The position numbers were made by a program, and so were the translations under genes. The notes below the pieces were generated by a model that saw nothing but the letters and a program-made list of their open reading frames with translations, searched no databases and was not told the origin of the DNA. Source: an uncultured Corynebacterium sp. (GTDB lineage Bacteria > Actinomycetota > Actinomycetes > Mycobacteriales > Mycobacteriaceae). From it: a stretch of DNA of 64,000 nt. Below, piece by piece: positions 46,775 through 54,975 of the stretch. The stretch lies in the NCBI RefSeq assembly GCF_946222305.1, contig NZ_CAMIHZ010000006.1, positions 52,007 to 116,006 on the forward strand, read 5' to 3'. Within the stretch, counting starts at the first letter, position 1, and each line of letters starts with the position of its first letter.

Positions 46775-47696
46775 GGTCTTTGTTCAATCCGGCGACAATC
46801 GTTTTGGTGTCGTAGCGCAGCAAGTCTAAGTACGTGGGAACCGGACCGTTGGCATCGGACAGCGAGTCGACGTACAAGGTACCGCCGTCCTTTGCGCCGG
46901 TTTCGCGCATGATCTGCTGTTTGCCGCCGGTGTTGACGGTGGATTCGCAGAAGACTGCAGGCACCTTGTTGTCGCGGACGAAGCGCACGGCGCGGGCTAC
47001 CTGCTGCGGGGTGGCTTCCTCTTCGGTGTTCACTGGCCAGATGTAGCCCTCTTTCATGTTCGCGTCGCGGGTGAGGTAACTAAAGGCGCCCTCGCAGGTG
47101 ACCAGGGTGCGCGATTGTGCCGGGAGCTTAGCGAGGCCATCGCGCAGTTCTTTGTCCACATTTCCTAGTTCCTTGCGGTAGCGATCAGCATTGCGTTGGA
47201 TCTCGTCTTTGTGGTCGGGTCGCAGATCAACGAGCGCTTTTTCGATGTTGTCGACGTACTCCACCGCGTTGGTGGGGCTCATCCAAGCATGAGGATTAGG
47301 GGTTTGCGTGCCTTCGATATTGATGGGGTCAATGCCTTCAGTGACTTCAGCACGCGTGGCCTTCGAATGTTCCAAGACTTTGTCCACCCAGTGTTCGAGG
47401 CCTAGGCCATTGCTCAGGATGAGGTCTGCGTTCGACGCTGTGGCGACATCAGATGGTGTGGGTTCGTAGCCGTGGATCTCCGCTCCAGGGCTGGTCAGTG
47501 AGTGCACCTCGACGGCATCTCCACCGATGTTTTTGGTCATGTCCTCCAGGATCGTGAATGTCGTCATCACGACGGGCTTGTCATCAGCGGCAGGGGAAGG
47601 CTCGGTTCCGCAAGCGCTCAGTAGTCCGATGGCAGTAAGAAGCGAGAGTCCAATGGCGAATCGGCGGTGGGGAAGGGGTGGGCGTCGAAAAGACAT
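46761..47696 (-). CDS. Metal-binding lipoprotein of a Mn/Fe-type ABC importer
   Basis: A cluster A-I substrate-binding lipoprotein (311 aa from ATG 47696, after GAAAGG). The lipobox is LLSAC at about residue 28. Expected metal ligands are visible: His in EIHGYEPTP, His in NPHAWMSP, Glu in VTCEGAFSYL and Asp in YVDSLSD. Glu at the third place, rather than His with a His-rich loop, is the Mn/Fe-type pattern and speaks against zinc. The frame is open upstream to 48026 but through the divergent regulator gene, so it is not real coding. Operon head; divergent from a DtxR/MntR-like regulator that probably controls it. Confidence 0.92.
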   Translation of the reverse strand: MSFRRPPLPHRRFAIGLSLLTAIGLLSACGTEPSPAADDKPVVMTTFTILEDMTKNIGGDAVEVHSLTSPGAEIHGYEPTPSDVATASNADLILSNGLGLEHWVDKVLEHSKATRAEVTEGIDPINIEGTQTPNPHAWMSPTNAVEYVDNIEKALVDLRPDHKDEIQRNADRYRKELGNVDKELRDGLAKLPAQSRTLVTCEGAFSYLTRDANMKEGYIWPVNTEEEATPQQVARAVRFVRDNKVPAVFCESTVNTGGKQQIMRETGAKDGGTLYVDSLSDANGPVPTYLDLLRYDTKTIVAGLNKDHAAK

Positions 47697-47807
47697 AAAA
47701 ACACCTTTCGGAAGAAAATAAAAGTTCAATGGTTTGAAAAACAAGAAACAGGCTAATTGTAAATTTCGAATTAAGGCAACCCGGCCTACCCCCGCTACAC
47801 TGTGCCT
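47697..47807. promoter_or_regulatory. Divergent promoter region, metal importer / DtxR-type regulator
   Basis: The 111 bp hold two palindromic candidates: TTCAA-TGGT-TTGAA (47725-47738), near the importer's start, and AAGGC-AACCCG-GCCTA (about 47773-47788), partly like the DtxR-family AGG..CCT arrangement. TACACT (47796-47801) ends 6 nt before ATG 47808 and is the regulator's likely -10, so a repressor on the second palindrome would block it. Confidence 0.5.
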
Positions 47808-48494
47808 ATGCATGTCAGCGACCTTCCCGATAAGACCCAGGATTATCTGAAGAAGATTTACGACTTTCAGGAGTGGGGCAACGAAGGAATCACCCTGTCG
47901 CAGCTGGCCGAAACCATGGGGCAGCGCGCATCGACGACCTCCGAGGCCGTCAAAAGGCTTCACGCGAAAGGGCTGGTAGAACACCGCCCATACGCCGATA
48001 TTCAGCTCACCCCGCAAGGCCGGCACCTAGCCATTGCGATGGTGCGGCGCCACCGGCTAATCGAGACCTACCTGTGCCAGGAACTGGGATATTCGCTCGG
48101 CGATGTCCACGAAGAAGCCGAGATTCTGGAACATGCGGTCTCCGATGAGTTCATCACCCGCATCGAGGAAAAGATGGAATTCCCAACACGTGATCCGCAC
48201 GGCGACCCCATCCCGGATGCCAGCGGAAAATTCTCTGCGCCCGAAGTGGTCTCGCTATCCACCGTCAACGCCCACGAAACCTGTGTGGTCGACCGCGTAT
48301 CCGATAGGGATGGTGATCTACTGCGTTACCTAGAGCAGCGCGGGATTCTGCCAGGCGTGGAAATTGAGATGCTGCAACGGGCCTTCGCTGACCTCGCCGA
48401 AATCAAGATCGCTTCTACCGGCGAGCGGGTGCAATTGCCCGAGGTAAGCCTGGCAGCGGTACTGGTGAGCAAGGACGGTAACAGTGGGGCGTAA
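47808..48494 (+). CDS. DtxR/MntR-family metal-dependent regulator
   Basis: A 228-aa DtxR-type repressor: winged helix-turn-helix at the N-terminus (QDYLKKIYDFQEWGNEGITL, TSEAVKRLHAKGLVEHRPY), then the dimerisation domain with metal ligands (RRHRLIETYL, HEEAEILEHAVSDE, with Glu/His residues as in DtxR and MntR) and a C-terminal SH3-like part. It is divergent from an Mn/Fe-type importer, so an MntR-like role is the best guess, although DtxR itself (iron) is close in sequence. A GTG two codons upstream is in frame; ATG 47808 fits a leaderless mRNA. Its end overlaps the next gene by 11 nt. Confidence 0.9.
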   Translation: MHVSDLPDKTQDYLKKIYDFQEWGNEGITLSQLAETMGQRASTTSEAVKRLHAKGLVEHRPYADIQLTPQGRHLAIAMVRRHRLIETYLCQELGYSLGDVHEEAEILEHAVSDEFITRIEEKMEFPTRDPHGDPIPDASGKFSAPEVVSLSTVNAHETCVVDRVSDRDGDLLRYLEQRGILPGVEIEMLQRAFADLAEIKIASTGERVQLPEVSLAAVLVSKDGNSGA

Positions 48495-49467
48495 GCCAAA
48501 TAAACCCATCTACGCACCCATTCCAGAACCCGATGACCCCAGGCTCCACCGCAGCGGACCGGGAACCTCAGGCGTGCAACGCCGCGGAAGTGTCGCTGCA
48601 GCGGGTTCGACAAACCTCGCCGGTGGGCGCCGGGGTCCGCATGGTGGTGCATTGGGAGGGCCTGCTCAGCCGCATCCTCATCGCGGGAAGTTCGGGGGGT
48701 GTGGCTTCTTCATCGTTGTGATGGTCTTGCTGGTCATCATTGCGGTGGTTGGCTTCCTTGTTGCGGGATTCACCGACCGCACTTCCACGCCGCCACCACC
48801 GCGGGTGCAGATTCCTGACCATGTGCCACCCAAAGCCGCGAAACCGGCTCCGAATATCGACATCCATCACCTGGGACGCACCAGCGAACAGCTGTTGGAT
48901 TGGGCCAAGCCGATTTCAAAGAACACTGGCATTCCTGAACAAGCCCTGATTGCCTATGGCAATGCGGAGGTCATCGCGCGCCAATCCCGCCCAGACTGCC
49001 ACATCACGTGGAATACCCTGGCTGGCCTGGGCTACGTGGAAACCCGTCACGGAACGTACGATGGCAAGCGTTTCGGGGCGGCGGAGATTGACGCCAAGGG
49101 CAATACGACCCCGCCCATCTTTGGCCCCCAACTCAATGGGAAAGGTTTTGCCACCGTCCATGACACGGACGAAGGCAAAATGGACGGCGACAAAAAATTC
49201 GACCGCGCCATGGGGCCACTGCAATTCATTCCCGAATCGTGGAAGCGCTATGGGGTGGATGCCGATGGTAACGACAACGCAGACCCGCAGAATATCGACG
49301 ATGCCGCGGCCTCGGCGGTCCGCCTGCTGTGCGATTACGACCGCGACTTGGCAACCCCAGAAGGGTGGACCCAAGCAATTCGCTCCTACAACCAGTCCAA
49401 CGAATACGTGAGGAACGTCCGCGATGCGGCTGCGAACTACGCGGTAGACCAACGCCCGCTGGGGTAA
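48484..49467 (+). CDS. Membrane-anchored lytic murein transglycosylase
   Basis: A 327-aa protein with a Pro/Arg/Gly-rich cytoplasmic N-terminus, one membrane segment (FFIVVMVLLVIIAVVGFLVA, about residues 75-95), a Pro-rich stalk and an extracytoplasmic SLT-like domain. The catalytic Glu is in LAGLGYVETRHG; MGPLQFIPESW and the RSYNQS motif near the C-terminus complete the family pattern. It cuts peptidoglycan glycan strands, probably during growth or division, as its neighbour divIC suggests. The start GTG 48484 overlaps the regulator gene; this order upstream of eno is typical for corynebacteria. Confidence 0.87.
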   Translation: MGRKPNKPIYAPIPEPDDPRLHRSGPGTSGVQRRGSVAAAGSTNLAGGRRGPHGGALGGPAQPHPHRGKFGGCGFFIVVMVLLVIIAVVGFLVAGFTDRTSTPPPPRVQIPDHVPPKAAKPAPNIDIHHLGRTSEQLLDWAKPISKNTGIPEQALIAYGNAEVIARQSRPDCHITWNTLAGLGYVETRHGTYDGKRFGAAEIDAKGNTTPPIFGPQLNGKGFATVHDTDEGKMDGDKKFDRAMGPLQFIPESWKRYGVDADGNDNADPQNIDDAAASAVRLLCDYDRDLATPEGWTQAIRSYNQSNEYVRNVRDAAANYAVDQRPLG

Positions 49468-49571
49468 AGACCAGCACCCGCCGGGATAAATCTGTAACAA
49501 TAGGGATGGATAAAGGAACGACAACACTTTTTCCTGCCCTTACCCCTCTCACTTAGGAGGCTGAAAAGCAC

Positions 49572-50849
49572 ATGGCCGAAATCATGCAGATCATCGCCCG
49601 CGAGATTCTCGATTCCCGTGGCAACCCAACCGTGGAAGTAGAGGTGGGCCTGGACGACGGCTCCATCGGCCGCGCTGCGGTTCCATCCGGTGCATCCACC
49701 GGTGTCCACGAAGCCCACGAGCTTCGCGATGGCGACGATCGTTACCTCGGCAAGGGCGTGTTGAAGGCCGTTGAAAACGTCATCGACGAAATCGACGACG
49801 AACTGGTCGGCATGGAAGCTGACGACCAGCGCCTGATCGACGAGGCCATGATCGAGCTGGACGGCACGGACAACAAGTCCCGCCTGGGTGCAAATGCGAT
49901 CCTGGGTGTTTCCATGGCTGTCGCTCACGCTGCCGCCGAATCCACCGGCCTGCACCTGTTCCGCTACGTCGGCGGTCCAAACGCTCACGTGCTGCCAGTG
50001 CCTATGATGAACATCCTTAACGGCGGCGCCCACGCAGATTCCGGCGTGGACGTCCAGGAGTTCATGATCGCCCCAATCGGTGCCGAGACCTTCTCCGATG
50101 CCCTGCGCATGGGCACCGAGGTCTACCACCAGCTGAAGAAGGTCATCAAGGACAAGGGCCTGTCCACCGGGCTCGGCGACGAGGGCGGTTTCGCACCTTC
50201 CGTTGAATCCACCAAGGCTGCACTTGACCTCATCGTCGAGGCCATCGAAGGCGCGGGCTACAAGCTGGGCGAGGAAGTCGCTCTGGCGCTCGACGTGGCA
50301 TCTTCCGAGTTCTACAAGGACGGCAAGTATCACTTCGAAGGTGGCGAGCACACCGCCGAGGAGATGGCAAAGGTCTACGAAGAGCTCATCGATCAGTACC
50401 CCATCGTCTCCATCGAGGACCCACTGCAGGAAGACGACTGGGAAGGCTACACCAACCTCACCGCTGCAATCGGCGACAAGGTGCAGATCGTCGGCGATGA
50501 CTTCTTCGTCACCAACCCAGCTCGCCTGCAGGAGGGCATCGAGAAGAAGGCCGCCAACGCACTTCTGGTGAAGGTGAACCAGATCGGCACCCTGACCGAG
50601 ACCTTCGACGCCGTGGACCTCGCACACCGCAACGGCTACCGCACCATGATGTCCCACCGTTCCGGTGAGACTGAGGACACCACCATCGCGGACCTGGCTG
50701 TTGCCCTGAACTGTGGCCAGATTAAGACCGGTGCACCAGCCCGTTCCGAGCGTGTCGCTAAGTACAACCAGCTGCTGCGCATCGAGCAGTACTTGGATGA
50801 CGCTGCTGTCTACGCAGGTCGTTCCGCTTTCCCACGCTTCAAGGGATAA
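49572..50849 (+). CDS. eno: Enolase
   Basis: Converts 2-phosphoglycerate to phosphoenolpyruvate in glycolysis. The 425-aa sequence is full length: AREILDSRGNPTVEVEV at the N-terminus, GLGDEGGFAPSV with the catalytic Glu, SIEDPLQEDDW, LLVKVNQIGTLTET with the catalytic Lys, and SHRSGETEDTTIADLAVA. AGGAGG lies 11 nt before ATG. Codon use is strongly biased to C-ending codons, as expected of a highly expressed gene. A terminator follows at 50861-50922. Confidence 0.99.
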   Translation: MAEIMQIIAREILDSRGNPTVEVEVGLDDGSIGRAAVPSGASTGVHEAHELRDGDDRYLGKGVLKAVENVIDEIDDELVGMEADDQRLIDEAMIELDGTDNKSRLGANAILGVSMAVAHAAAESTGLHLFRYVGGPNAHVLPVPMMNILNGGAHADSGVDVQEFMIAPIGAETFSDALRMGTEVYHQLKKVIKDKGLSTGLGDEGGFAPSVESTKAALDLIVEAIEGAGYKLGEEVALALDVASSEFYKDGKYHFEGGEHTAEEMAKVYEELIDQYPIVSIEDPLQEDDWEGYTNLTAAIGDKVQIVGDDFFVTNPARLQEGIEKKAANALLVKVNQIGTLTETFDAVDLAHRNGYRTMMSHRSGETEDTTIADLAVALNCGQIKTGAPARSERVAKYNQLLRIEQYLDDAAVYAGRSAFPRFKG

Positions 50850-50860
50850 GCGCCACCCCC

Positions 50861-50922
50861 ACGCCCCTGAATCCTCCTAGCTTTCACCGTGGTGGAAGCA
50901 AGGAGTTTCGTGGGGCGTTTTT
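50861..50922 (+). terminator. Terminator after eno
   Basis: Outer arms ACGCCCC (50861-50867) and GGGGCGT (50912-50918) enclose an inner hairpin (CTCC..GCTTTC / GGAAGC..GGAG) and are followed by a T-run (GTTTTT). Confidence 0.7.
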
Positions 50923-50951
50923 CCATCTGCAATTGGGTAATCTATTGACCT

Positions 50952-51614
50952 ATGACTAAATCAGCGAGCTCGAAGCGCACCAAGGGGCGCATCGCCGAAA
51001 CGGATTCCGGCGCGGATCGCCCACGCCTGCCGCAAGCTCGCTCCGTCCAGCGCCAACAGGAACGCCGGCAACGGGTGCACACCGCGCCAGCACGCATGGC
51101 GCGCAACTTCGTGGCACTGCCACAAAAAATCAATCCGCTGGCCACGGTCATCTCCATCGTTTTGGTGATTTTCCTCGCCCTGTCCATTGCCACTCCGCTG
51201 CGAAACTACTTCGAACAGCGGGCGGAAATCGCCCGGTTAGACGAAAAGATCCAATCGCAGGAACAGCGGAAGCGGGAGCTCACTGATGAACTCAACCGCT
51301 ACCACAACGAGGACTACATCAAAGAGCAAGCCCGCACCCGCCTGGGGCTGATCGAACCGGGTGAGTCCGCGTTCCGCATCATCTCCCCACGGATCAAGTC
51401 CACCGCGCCCGGCGAAACGGTTGCCGAAGATGATCCAAACCAGCAGGGTGAACGTGAGTGGTACCAGAAGCTGTGGGATTCGCTCTCTGTTCCGGAACCC
51501 ACCCCTGAGGAACTCAAACAGGAACAGGAACAATCACACTTGCCAACGCTGCCAGGGCCGAATGAGGAGAAAAAGCAACAAGAACAGCAGGCACCGGCTC
51601 CCGCTGAGAACTAG
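50952..51614 (+). CDS. FtsB/DivIC-family cell division protein
   Basis: Septum formation initiator of the divisome. The 220-aa protein has a basic cytoplasmic N-terminus (about 60 residues), one membrane segment (TVISIVLVIFLALSIATPL), and a coiled coil (EQRAEIARLDEKIQSQEQ) leading to the family motif NRYHNEDYIKEQARTRLGLIEPGE. The tail is Glu/Gln/Pro-rich. The frame continues past the TAG (51612-51614) with the same Pro/Gln-rich composition for about 40 codons, so the tail may be shortened by a recent amber mutation. TAATCT at 50938-50943 ends 8 nt before ATG (leaderless). Confidence 0.88.
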   Translation: MTKSASSKRTKGRIAETDSGADRPRLPQARSVQRQQERRQRVHTAPARMARNFVALPQKINPLATVISIVLVIFLALSIATPLRNYFEQRAEIARLDEKIQSQEQRKRELTDELNRYHNEDYIKEQARTRLGLIEPGESAFRIISPRIKSTAPGETVAEDDPNQQGEREWYQKLWDSLSVPEPTPEELKQEQEQSHLPTLPGPNEEKKQQEQQAPAPAEN

Positions 51615-51694
51615 CCCCAGGCACCAGGCGGGGACCAACAAGCTCCTCAGAAACCCGCGCCCGCTGGCGATCAGCCACCTGCGCAGCAAGCCAA

Positions 51695-51720
51695 CGCCCC
51701 TCCCCGCGGAGGGGCGTTTT
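51695..51720 (+). terminator. Rho-independent terminator after divIC
   Basis: Perfect 9-bp stem CGCCCCTCC / GGAGGGGCG with loop CCGC, followed by TTTT. Confidence 0.85.
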
Positions 51721-51800
51721 CGATGACTGCGCGGGGCGTCGGGTAGAAAAGACAGTGACAGAAGACCCCCAATAAGCGAACCGGGAAAGCAGGAACCAAC

Positions 51801-53336
51801 GTGAGTGTGAGCGAGGCAGATCTCGACATCATGGAACAGCAGTTGGGGCGGAGGCCTCGAGGAGCTGTCGAGGTGAGCTACCGGACCCCAGATGGACAAC
51901 CAGCAGTGGTGAAAACCCGGCCGAAGCTGCCAGATGGAACGCCTTTTCCAACGCTGTACTACCTGACTGACCCGCGCCTGACGGCGGAGGCATCTCGTTT
52001 GGAAGTCGCGGGCGTGATGAAGACCATGCAGGCGCGGTTGGCTACGGATAAGGAACTGGCGGCTGACTATCAGGCGGCTCATGAGCACTTCCTGGCTGTG
52101 CGTAACGAGATGGAGGACCTCGGTACCGACTTCTCCGGTGGTGGAATGCCAGACCGTGTGAAGTGCCTGCACGTGCTTATTGCTTATGCCCTGGCTGAGG
52201 GGCCTGACCGGGTGCGCTTGGGAACCGAAGCGGTGGCGCTGGCGCTGGAGAATAATCCTAAGCTCGCTGGCACTGCACTACCCGCTGATTGGCCGACCGC
52301 TGAATCCCTCGGCACGTCCATGGCCAAGGCAGGTACGGAACCGCGTCGTTTCGCCTCCATCGATTGCGGGACGAACTCCATTCGCTTGTTGATCGCGGAG
52401 CGTTGGGTCGATGACGAGGGGCAGCCGCACCTGCGCGAACTCAATCGCGACAACATCATCGTGCGGCTTGGGCAGGGCGTGGACGCTTCCGGTCGTTTCG
52501 CTGATGAGGCTCTTTCTCGTGTCGACGCCGCGCTCCAGACCTACACCGACCGCATGCTGGAGCACGGGGTGGAGGACGTCATGATGGGCGCAACGTCCGC
52601 GACTCGCGATGCGTCCAACAAAGATGAGTTCTTCGCGATGACGGCCAAGCACCTGGGTCGGATCAAGCAGGGTGCGCAAGCTCAGGTCATCAGCGGTGAG
52701 GACGAAGCGAAATTGAGCTTCGCTGGGGCAGTGGGGGATCTTCCCGTAACAGCCGGCGCAGATAGTGCGGGCTTGGAGCGTTACGACGGCGTGTGCGTGA
52801 TCGACCTCGGTGGCGGCTCCACGGAATTTGTGGTGCAGACCGGTGGCGAGCTGCAGGCATATTCTGCAGATATGGGCTGCGTGCGTTTGACCGAACGCTT
52901 CTTGCAGAGCCAGCCACCTATAGAAGATGAGATCGATGGCGCACGGGCCATGGTCGAGGAGCTGTTGCAGCAAGTGGGCCAGCACGTCGACTTCGACGCG
53001 GTGAAGCGCGTGGTGGGTGTGGCCGGAACCATGACGACCTTGTGCGCGATCACCAAGGGGCTGGAGAGCTACGATAGCGAGAAGATTCATATGAGCTCGC
53101 TAGCGCTGGACGACTTCCGCGCGATGGCATTGAAGCTGGTAGATATGACCCCTGAGCAGCGCTTGGAGCTAGGCCCAATGCACCCTGGGCGCGCTGACGT
53201 GATCGGCGGCGGTGCATTGATCATCGATGCCTTCAGCCAAATCTTCCTAGACCGGGGGTTGAAGCAGATCACCGTGAGTGAAAAAGATATATTAGACGGG
53301 ATGCTTGCCGAGGTCGTAGATCGTAACTGTGGCTGA
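51801..53336 (+). CDS. DUF501 - exopolyphosphatase/pppGpp phosphatase (Ppx/GppA) fusion
   Basis: Residues 1-170 match the DUF501 family (EADLDIMEQQLGRRPRGAVEV, TLYYLTDPRLT, PDRVKCLHVLIAYALAEG). From about residue 188 an ASKHA-fold Ppx/GppA enzyme follows: phosphate-1 motif ASIDCGTNSIRLLIAE, VIDLGGGSTEFVV (phosphate-2), the catalytic Glu region EVMMGATSATRDASN-like residues, and VVGVAGTMTTLCAI. The two parts are separate adjacent genes in other corynebacteria as I recall; here one uninterrupted 511-aa frame joins them through an Ala/Thr-rich linker. The enzyme hydrolyses polyphosphate ends or pppGpp; DUF501 function is unknown. Start GTG 51801 follows AGGAA. tRNA-Leu begins 8 nt after the stop. 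Confidence 0.9.
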   Translation: MSVSEADLDIMEQQLGRRPRGAVEVSYRTPDGQPAVVKTRPKLPDGTPFPTLYYLTDPRLTAEASRLEVAGVMKTMQARLATDKELAADYQAAHEHFLAVRNEMEDLGTDFSGGGMPDRVKCLHVLIAYALAEGPDRVRLGTEAVALALENNPKLAGTALPADWPTAESLGTSMAKAGTEPRRFASIDCGTNSIRLLIAERWVDDEGQPHLRELNRDNIIVRLGQGVDASGRFADEALSRVDAALQTYTDRMLEHGVEDVMMGATSATRDASNKDEFFAMTAKHLGRIKQGAQAQVISGEDEAKLSFAGAVGDLPVTAGADSAGLERYDGVCVIDLGGGSTEFVVQTGGELQAYSADMGCVRLTERFLQSQPPIEDEIDGARAMVEELLQQVGQHVDFDAVKRVVGVAGTMTTLCAITKGLESYDSEKIHMSSLALDDFRAMALKLVDMTPEQRLELGPMHPGRADVIGGGALIIDAFSQIFLDRGLKQITVSEKDILDGMLAEVVDRNCG

Positions 53337-53344
53337 GAGCATCG

Positions 53345-53418
53345 GCCCCTATAGCCCAATTGGCAGAGGCAGCGGACTTAAAATCCGTCAAGTGTGGGTT
53401 CGAGTCCCACTGGGGGCA
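53345..53418 (+). tRNA. tRNA-Leu (anticodon TAA)
   Basis: Acceptor GCCCCTA/TGGGGGC, anticodon stem GCGGA/TCCGT around CTTAAAA (anticodon TAA), and T-arm GTGGG-TTCGAGT-CCCAC. The variable region is only about 5 nt, not the long arm usual for leucine tRNAs. CCA is not encoded. The discriminator base is A. Confidence 0.9.
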
Positions 53419-53639
53419 CGTGTGACCAGCGGAAACGATAAAAATGAAGCCGGGTAAAACGGCAAAGTGTCCAAAAGTGTCCATTTAATAATCGACTTCG
53501 TGATGACCTGGGAGAGTGAGCGGGGGGAGCAAAGCTTGATGCAGCCCCGCGGTCCCGCAAAATCTCCCCACAAGATGTTTGATAGCCGTAAAAGCCATGA
53601 TGGTAGCGGAATCAATGGGAATCCTTTGAAATGCACAAA
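53419..53639. other. Non-coding stretch after tRNA-Leu
   Basis: No gene is supported. It has the short direct repeat AAAGTGTCC/AAAAGTGTCC near 53464-53482. I found no second copy of the tRNA 3' end within the following 3 kb, so no attL/attR pair is visible. Confidence 0.4.
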
Positions 53640-53677
53640 CATTAAACCCCGGGACGAGAAGCCCTGGGGGTTTAATG
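53640..53677 (-). terminator. Terminator of the two-gene minus-strand operon
   Basis: CATTAAACCCC and GGGGTTTAATG form an 11-bp stem, extended inside by GGG/CCC pairs, with a T-containing tail on the minus strand. It lies 15 nt past the stop of the membrane protein gene. Confidence 0.7.
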
Positions 53678-53691
53678 CTGCAGCTGGAAAA

Positions 53692-54105
53692 CTACGTCAG
53701 GCTGGAGTCCGATGAATCTGGAATTACTTTGTCCAGCACATAGCTCACAGCGGCGTAAGCAATCGTTACAAGTAATGCTGCCTCGGCCGGTTGAATTACT
53801 AGCCGGATGACTAGAAACCAGATCGCTAATCCAACAAATGCAGATACGACTGACTTGTGAATTGAGTTGAATACTTTGACAGCAATGATCCAGCTCAGTA
53901 ACTCGACAACAATCGAGATTGGGAAGAAAGCCACCACAGCGAACAGAATAGACCCTGGGGATTGTATCCAGTCTGTCCACTGTGCGACCGGAAGAAAGGC
54001 AACCGTTGCCACGACGAGTATCAGCAGTGGAATGCTGAGAACTACCCCGATTCCGAGTGTGACTAGGACAGCTCCCCAAAGTCCTTCATTTCGTCTTGGG
54101 CTCAT
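53692..54105 (-). CDS. Small four-helix membrane protein, possible immunity protein
   Basis: A 137-aa protein with about four membrane segments: LWGAVLVTLGIGVVLSIPLL, PGSILFAVVAFFPISIVVEL, VVSAFVGLAIWFLVIRLVI and ALLVTIAYAAVSYVL, with a basic start and an acidic, Ser-rich end. I recognise no family. Its ATG is 5 nt after the stop of the upstream secreted-protein gene, so the two are cotranscribed and perhaps coupled. A small polytopic protein directly after a small secreted helical protein is a common layout for bacteriocin immunity; that role is inference only. Confidence 0.65.
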   Translation of the reverse strand: MSPRRNEGLWGAVLVTLGIGVVLSIPLLILVVATVAFLPVAQWTDWIQSPGSILFAVVAFFPISIVVELLSWIIAVKVFNSIHKSVVSAFVGLAIWFLVIRLVIQPAEAALLVTIAYAAVSYVLDKVIPDSSDSSLT

Positions 54106-54110
54106 TTACT

Positions 54111-54560
54111 TCAGAACCCCACAGTAAATTCAATGAAAGTAGCCGCTGCTTCAGCGACATCGTATGGGATGCCGTGTTGCAACATGGTTGTCATGAGGAT
54201 TGCCTTTTCCCAAACCTCGACCTGTTCACAGATCGAAGCGATCTTGCCTGCATATGGGCGGATCTTTGAGGGGAGTTTGTCTCCATAGTGACGGAGCGCG
54301 TACGCGGCGGCCTTTCGTGCCCAACCAATCAGGCCACGATCCGAGACCCCATTGGCGCGGTCTTCCAGATGATTAGCGATTTCTGTCTTGCCCTGCGAGC
54401 GGGCAAGGCTGGCTATCTCTCTGATTTCATTGCGCTGTGATTCGGTGAGTTGAGTGGCTGCAGTAGGCGTGGTTTCTGCAGATGCGAGGGCGGGGATCAT
54501 CGCGAGTGGGACGGTGCAGGTGATGGCTACTGTAGCTAGCCGTAGCTTCTTGGATTTCAC
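54111..54560 (-). CDS. Small secreted helical protein, bacteriocin-like candidate
   Basis: Start is GTG 54560, 6 nt after a strong GAAAGGA site; an ATG frame opens further up (54608) but is less likely. The 149-aa precursor has a Sec signal peptide (KSKKLRLATVAITC..., core AMIPALASA, cleavage after ASA near residue 29). A polar helix rich in E/R/Q follows (about 37-70), then a basic, amphipathic C-terminal part with WARKAAAYALRHYGDKLP, a single Cys in SICEQVEVW, and a hydrophobic end AEAAATFIEFTVGF. I recognise no family. Signal peptide, small basic C-terminus and the downstream membrane protein suggest a secreted bacteriocin or surface-active peptide, but this is unproven. Confidence 0.65.
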   Translation of the reverse strand: MKSKKLRLATVAITCTVPLAMIPALASAETTPTAATQLTESQRNEIREIASLARSQGKTEIANHLEDRANGVSDRGLIGWARKAAAYALRHYGDKLPSKIRPYAGKIASICEQVEVWEKAILMTTMLQHGIPYDVAEAAATFIEFTVGF

Positions 54561-54975
54561 GAATGATCCTTTCGAATTAGTGAGGGGTGTTGTCGATAGA
54601 CAACTCATAGTTGCCTATTGTTCGACAATTAACGAGGGTAATAGTGGCTGTTAATTATGTCTCGCATAGTTGGAGAACCTCCCGCAAATGGGGGTAGTTT
54701 TCAATAAGTGATGGGTGCTTGCGCTCTATTAGTCAGAATGTTCCAGTGATAGGAATCGGAAAGATAAATTGCGGCCAGCTTTGAACTTCGGCTTCCCCTA
54801 GCAGCAGTTTCCGCGGCGACTTCTCCCACCTTTGCAATTCAAGCGCTACCTTAACTATGAACCGGTTCACGGCTTTGGGGTCGGGAACTCAGGATAATAA
54901 CTCTCTGAAATCCCCGAGCGATGGATCGATTCCACGCAAATATGTTCTTTCCCGCGTTAAAATTCAAGGATGACT
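54561..54975. promoter_or_regulatory. Intergenic promoter region with nested inverted repeats
   Basis: GTTGTC-GATA-GACAAC (54589-54604) is a perfect palindrome about 30 bp upstream of the secreted-protein start. TTGTCGA (54590-54596) also pairs with TCGACAA (54622-54628), so alternative hairpins or a two-site operator are possible. The remainder (to 54965) is AT-rich without a supported gene. Confidence 0.5.

Noticed and set aside
49437..50657. Long antisense frame (406 codons) opposite eno
   Set aside because: It mirrors the strong third-position C bias of eno; no start signal, and the product is low in plausible structure.
53467..53715. 82-codon plus-strand frame after tRNA-Leu
   Set aside because: It runs through the terminator hairpin of the opposite operon and has no start signal.
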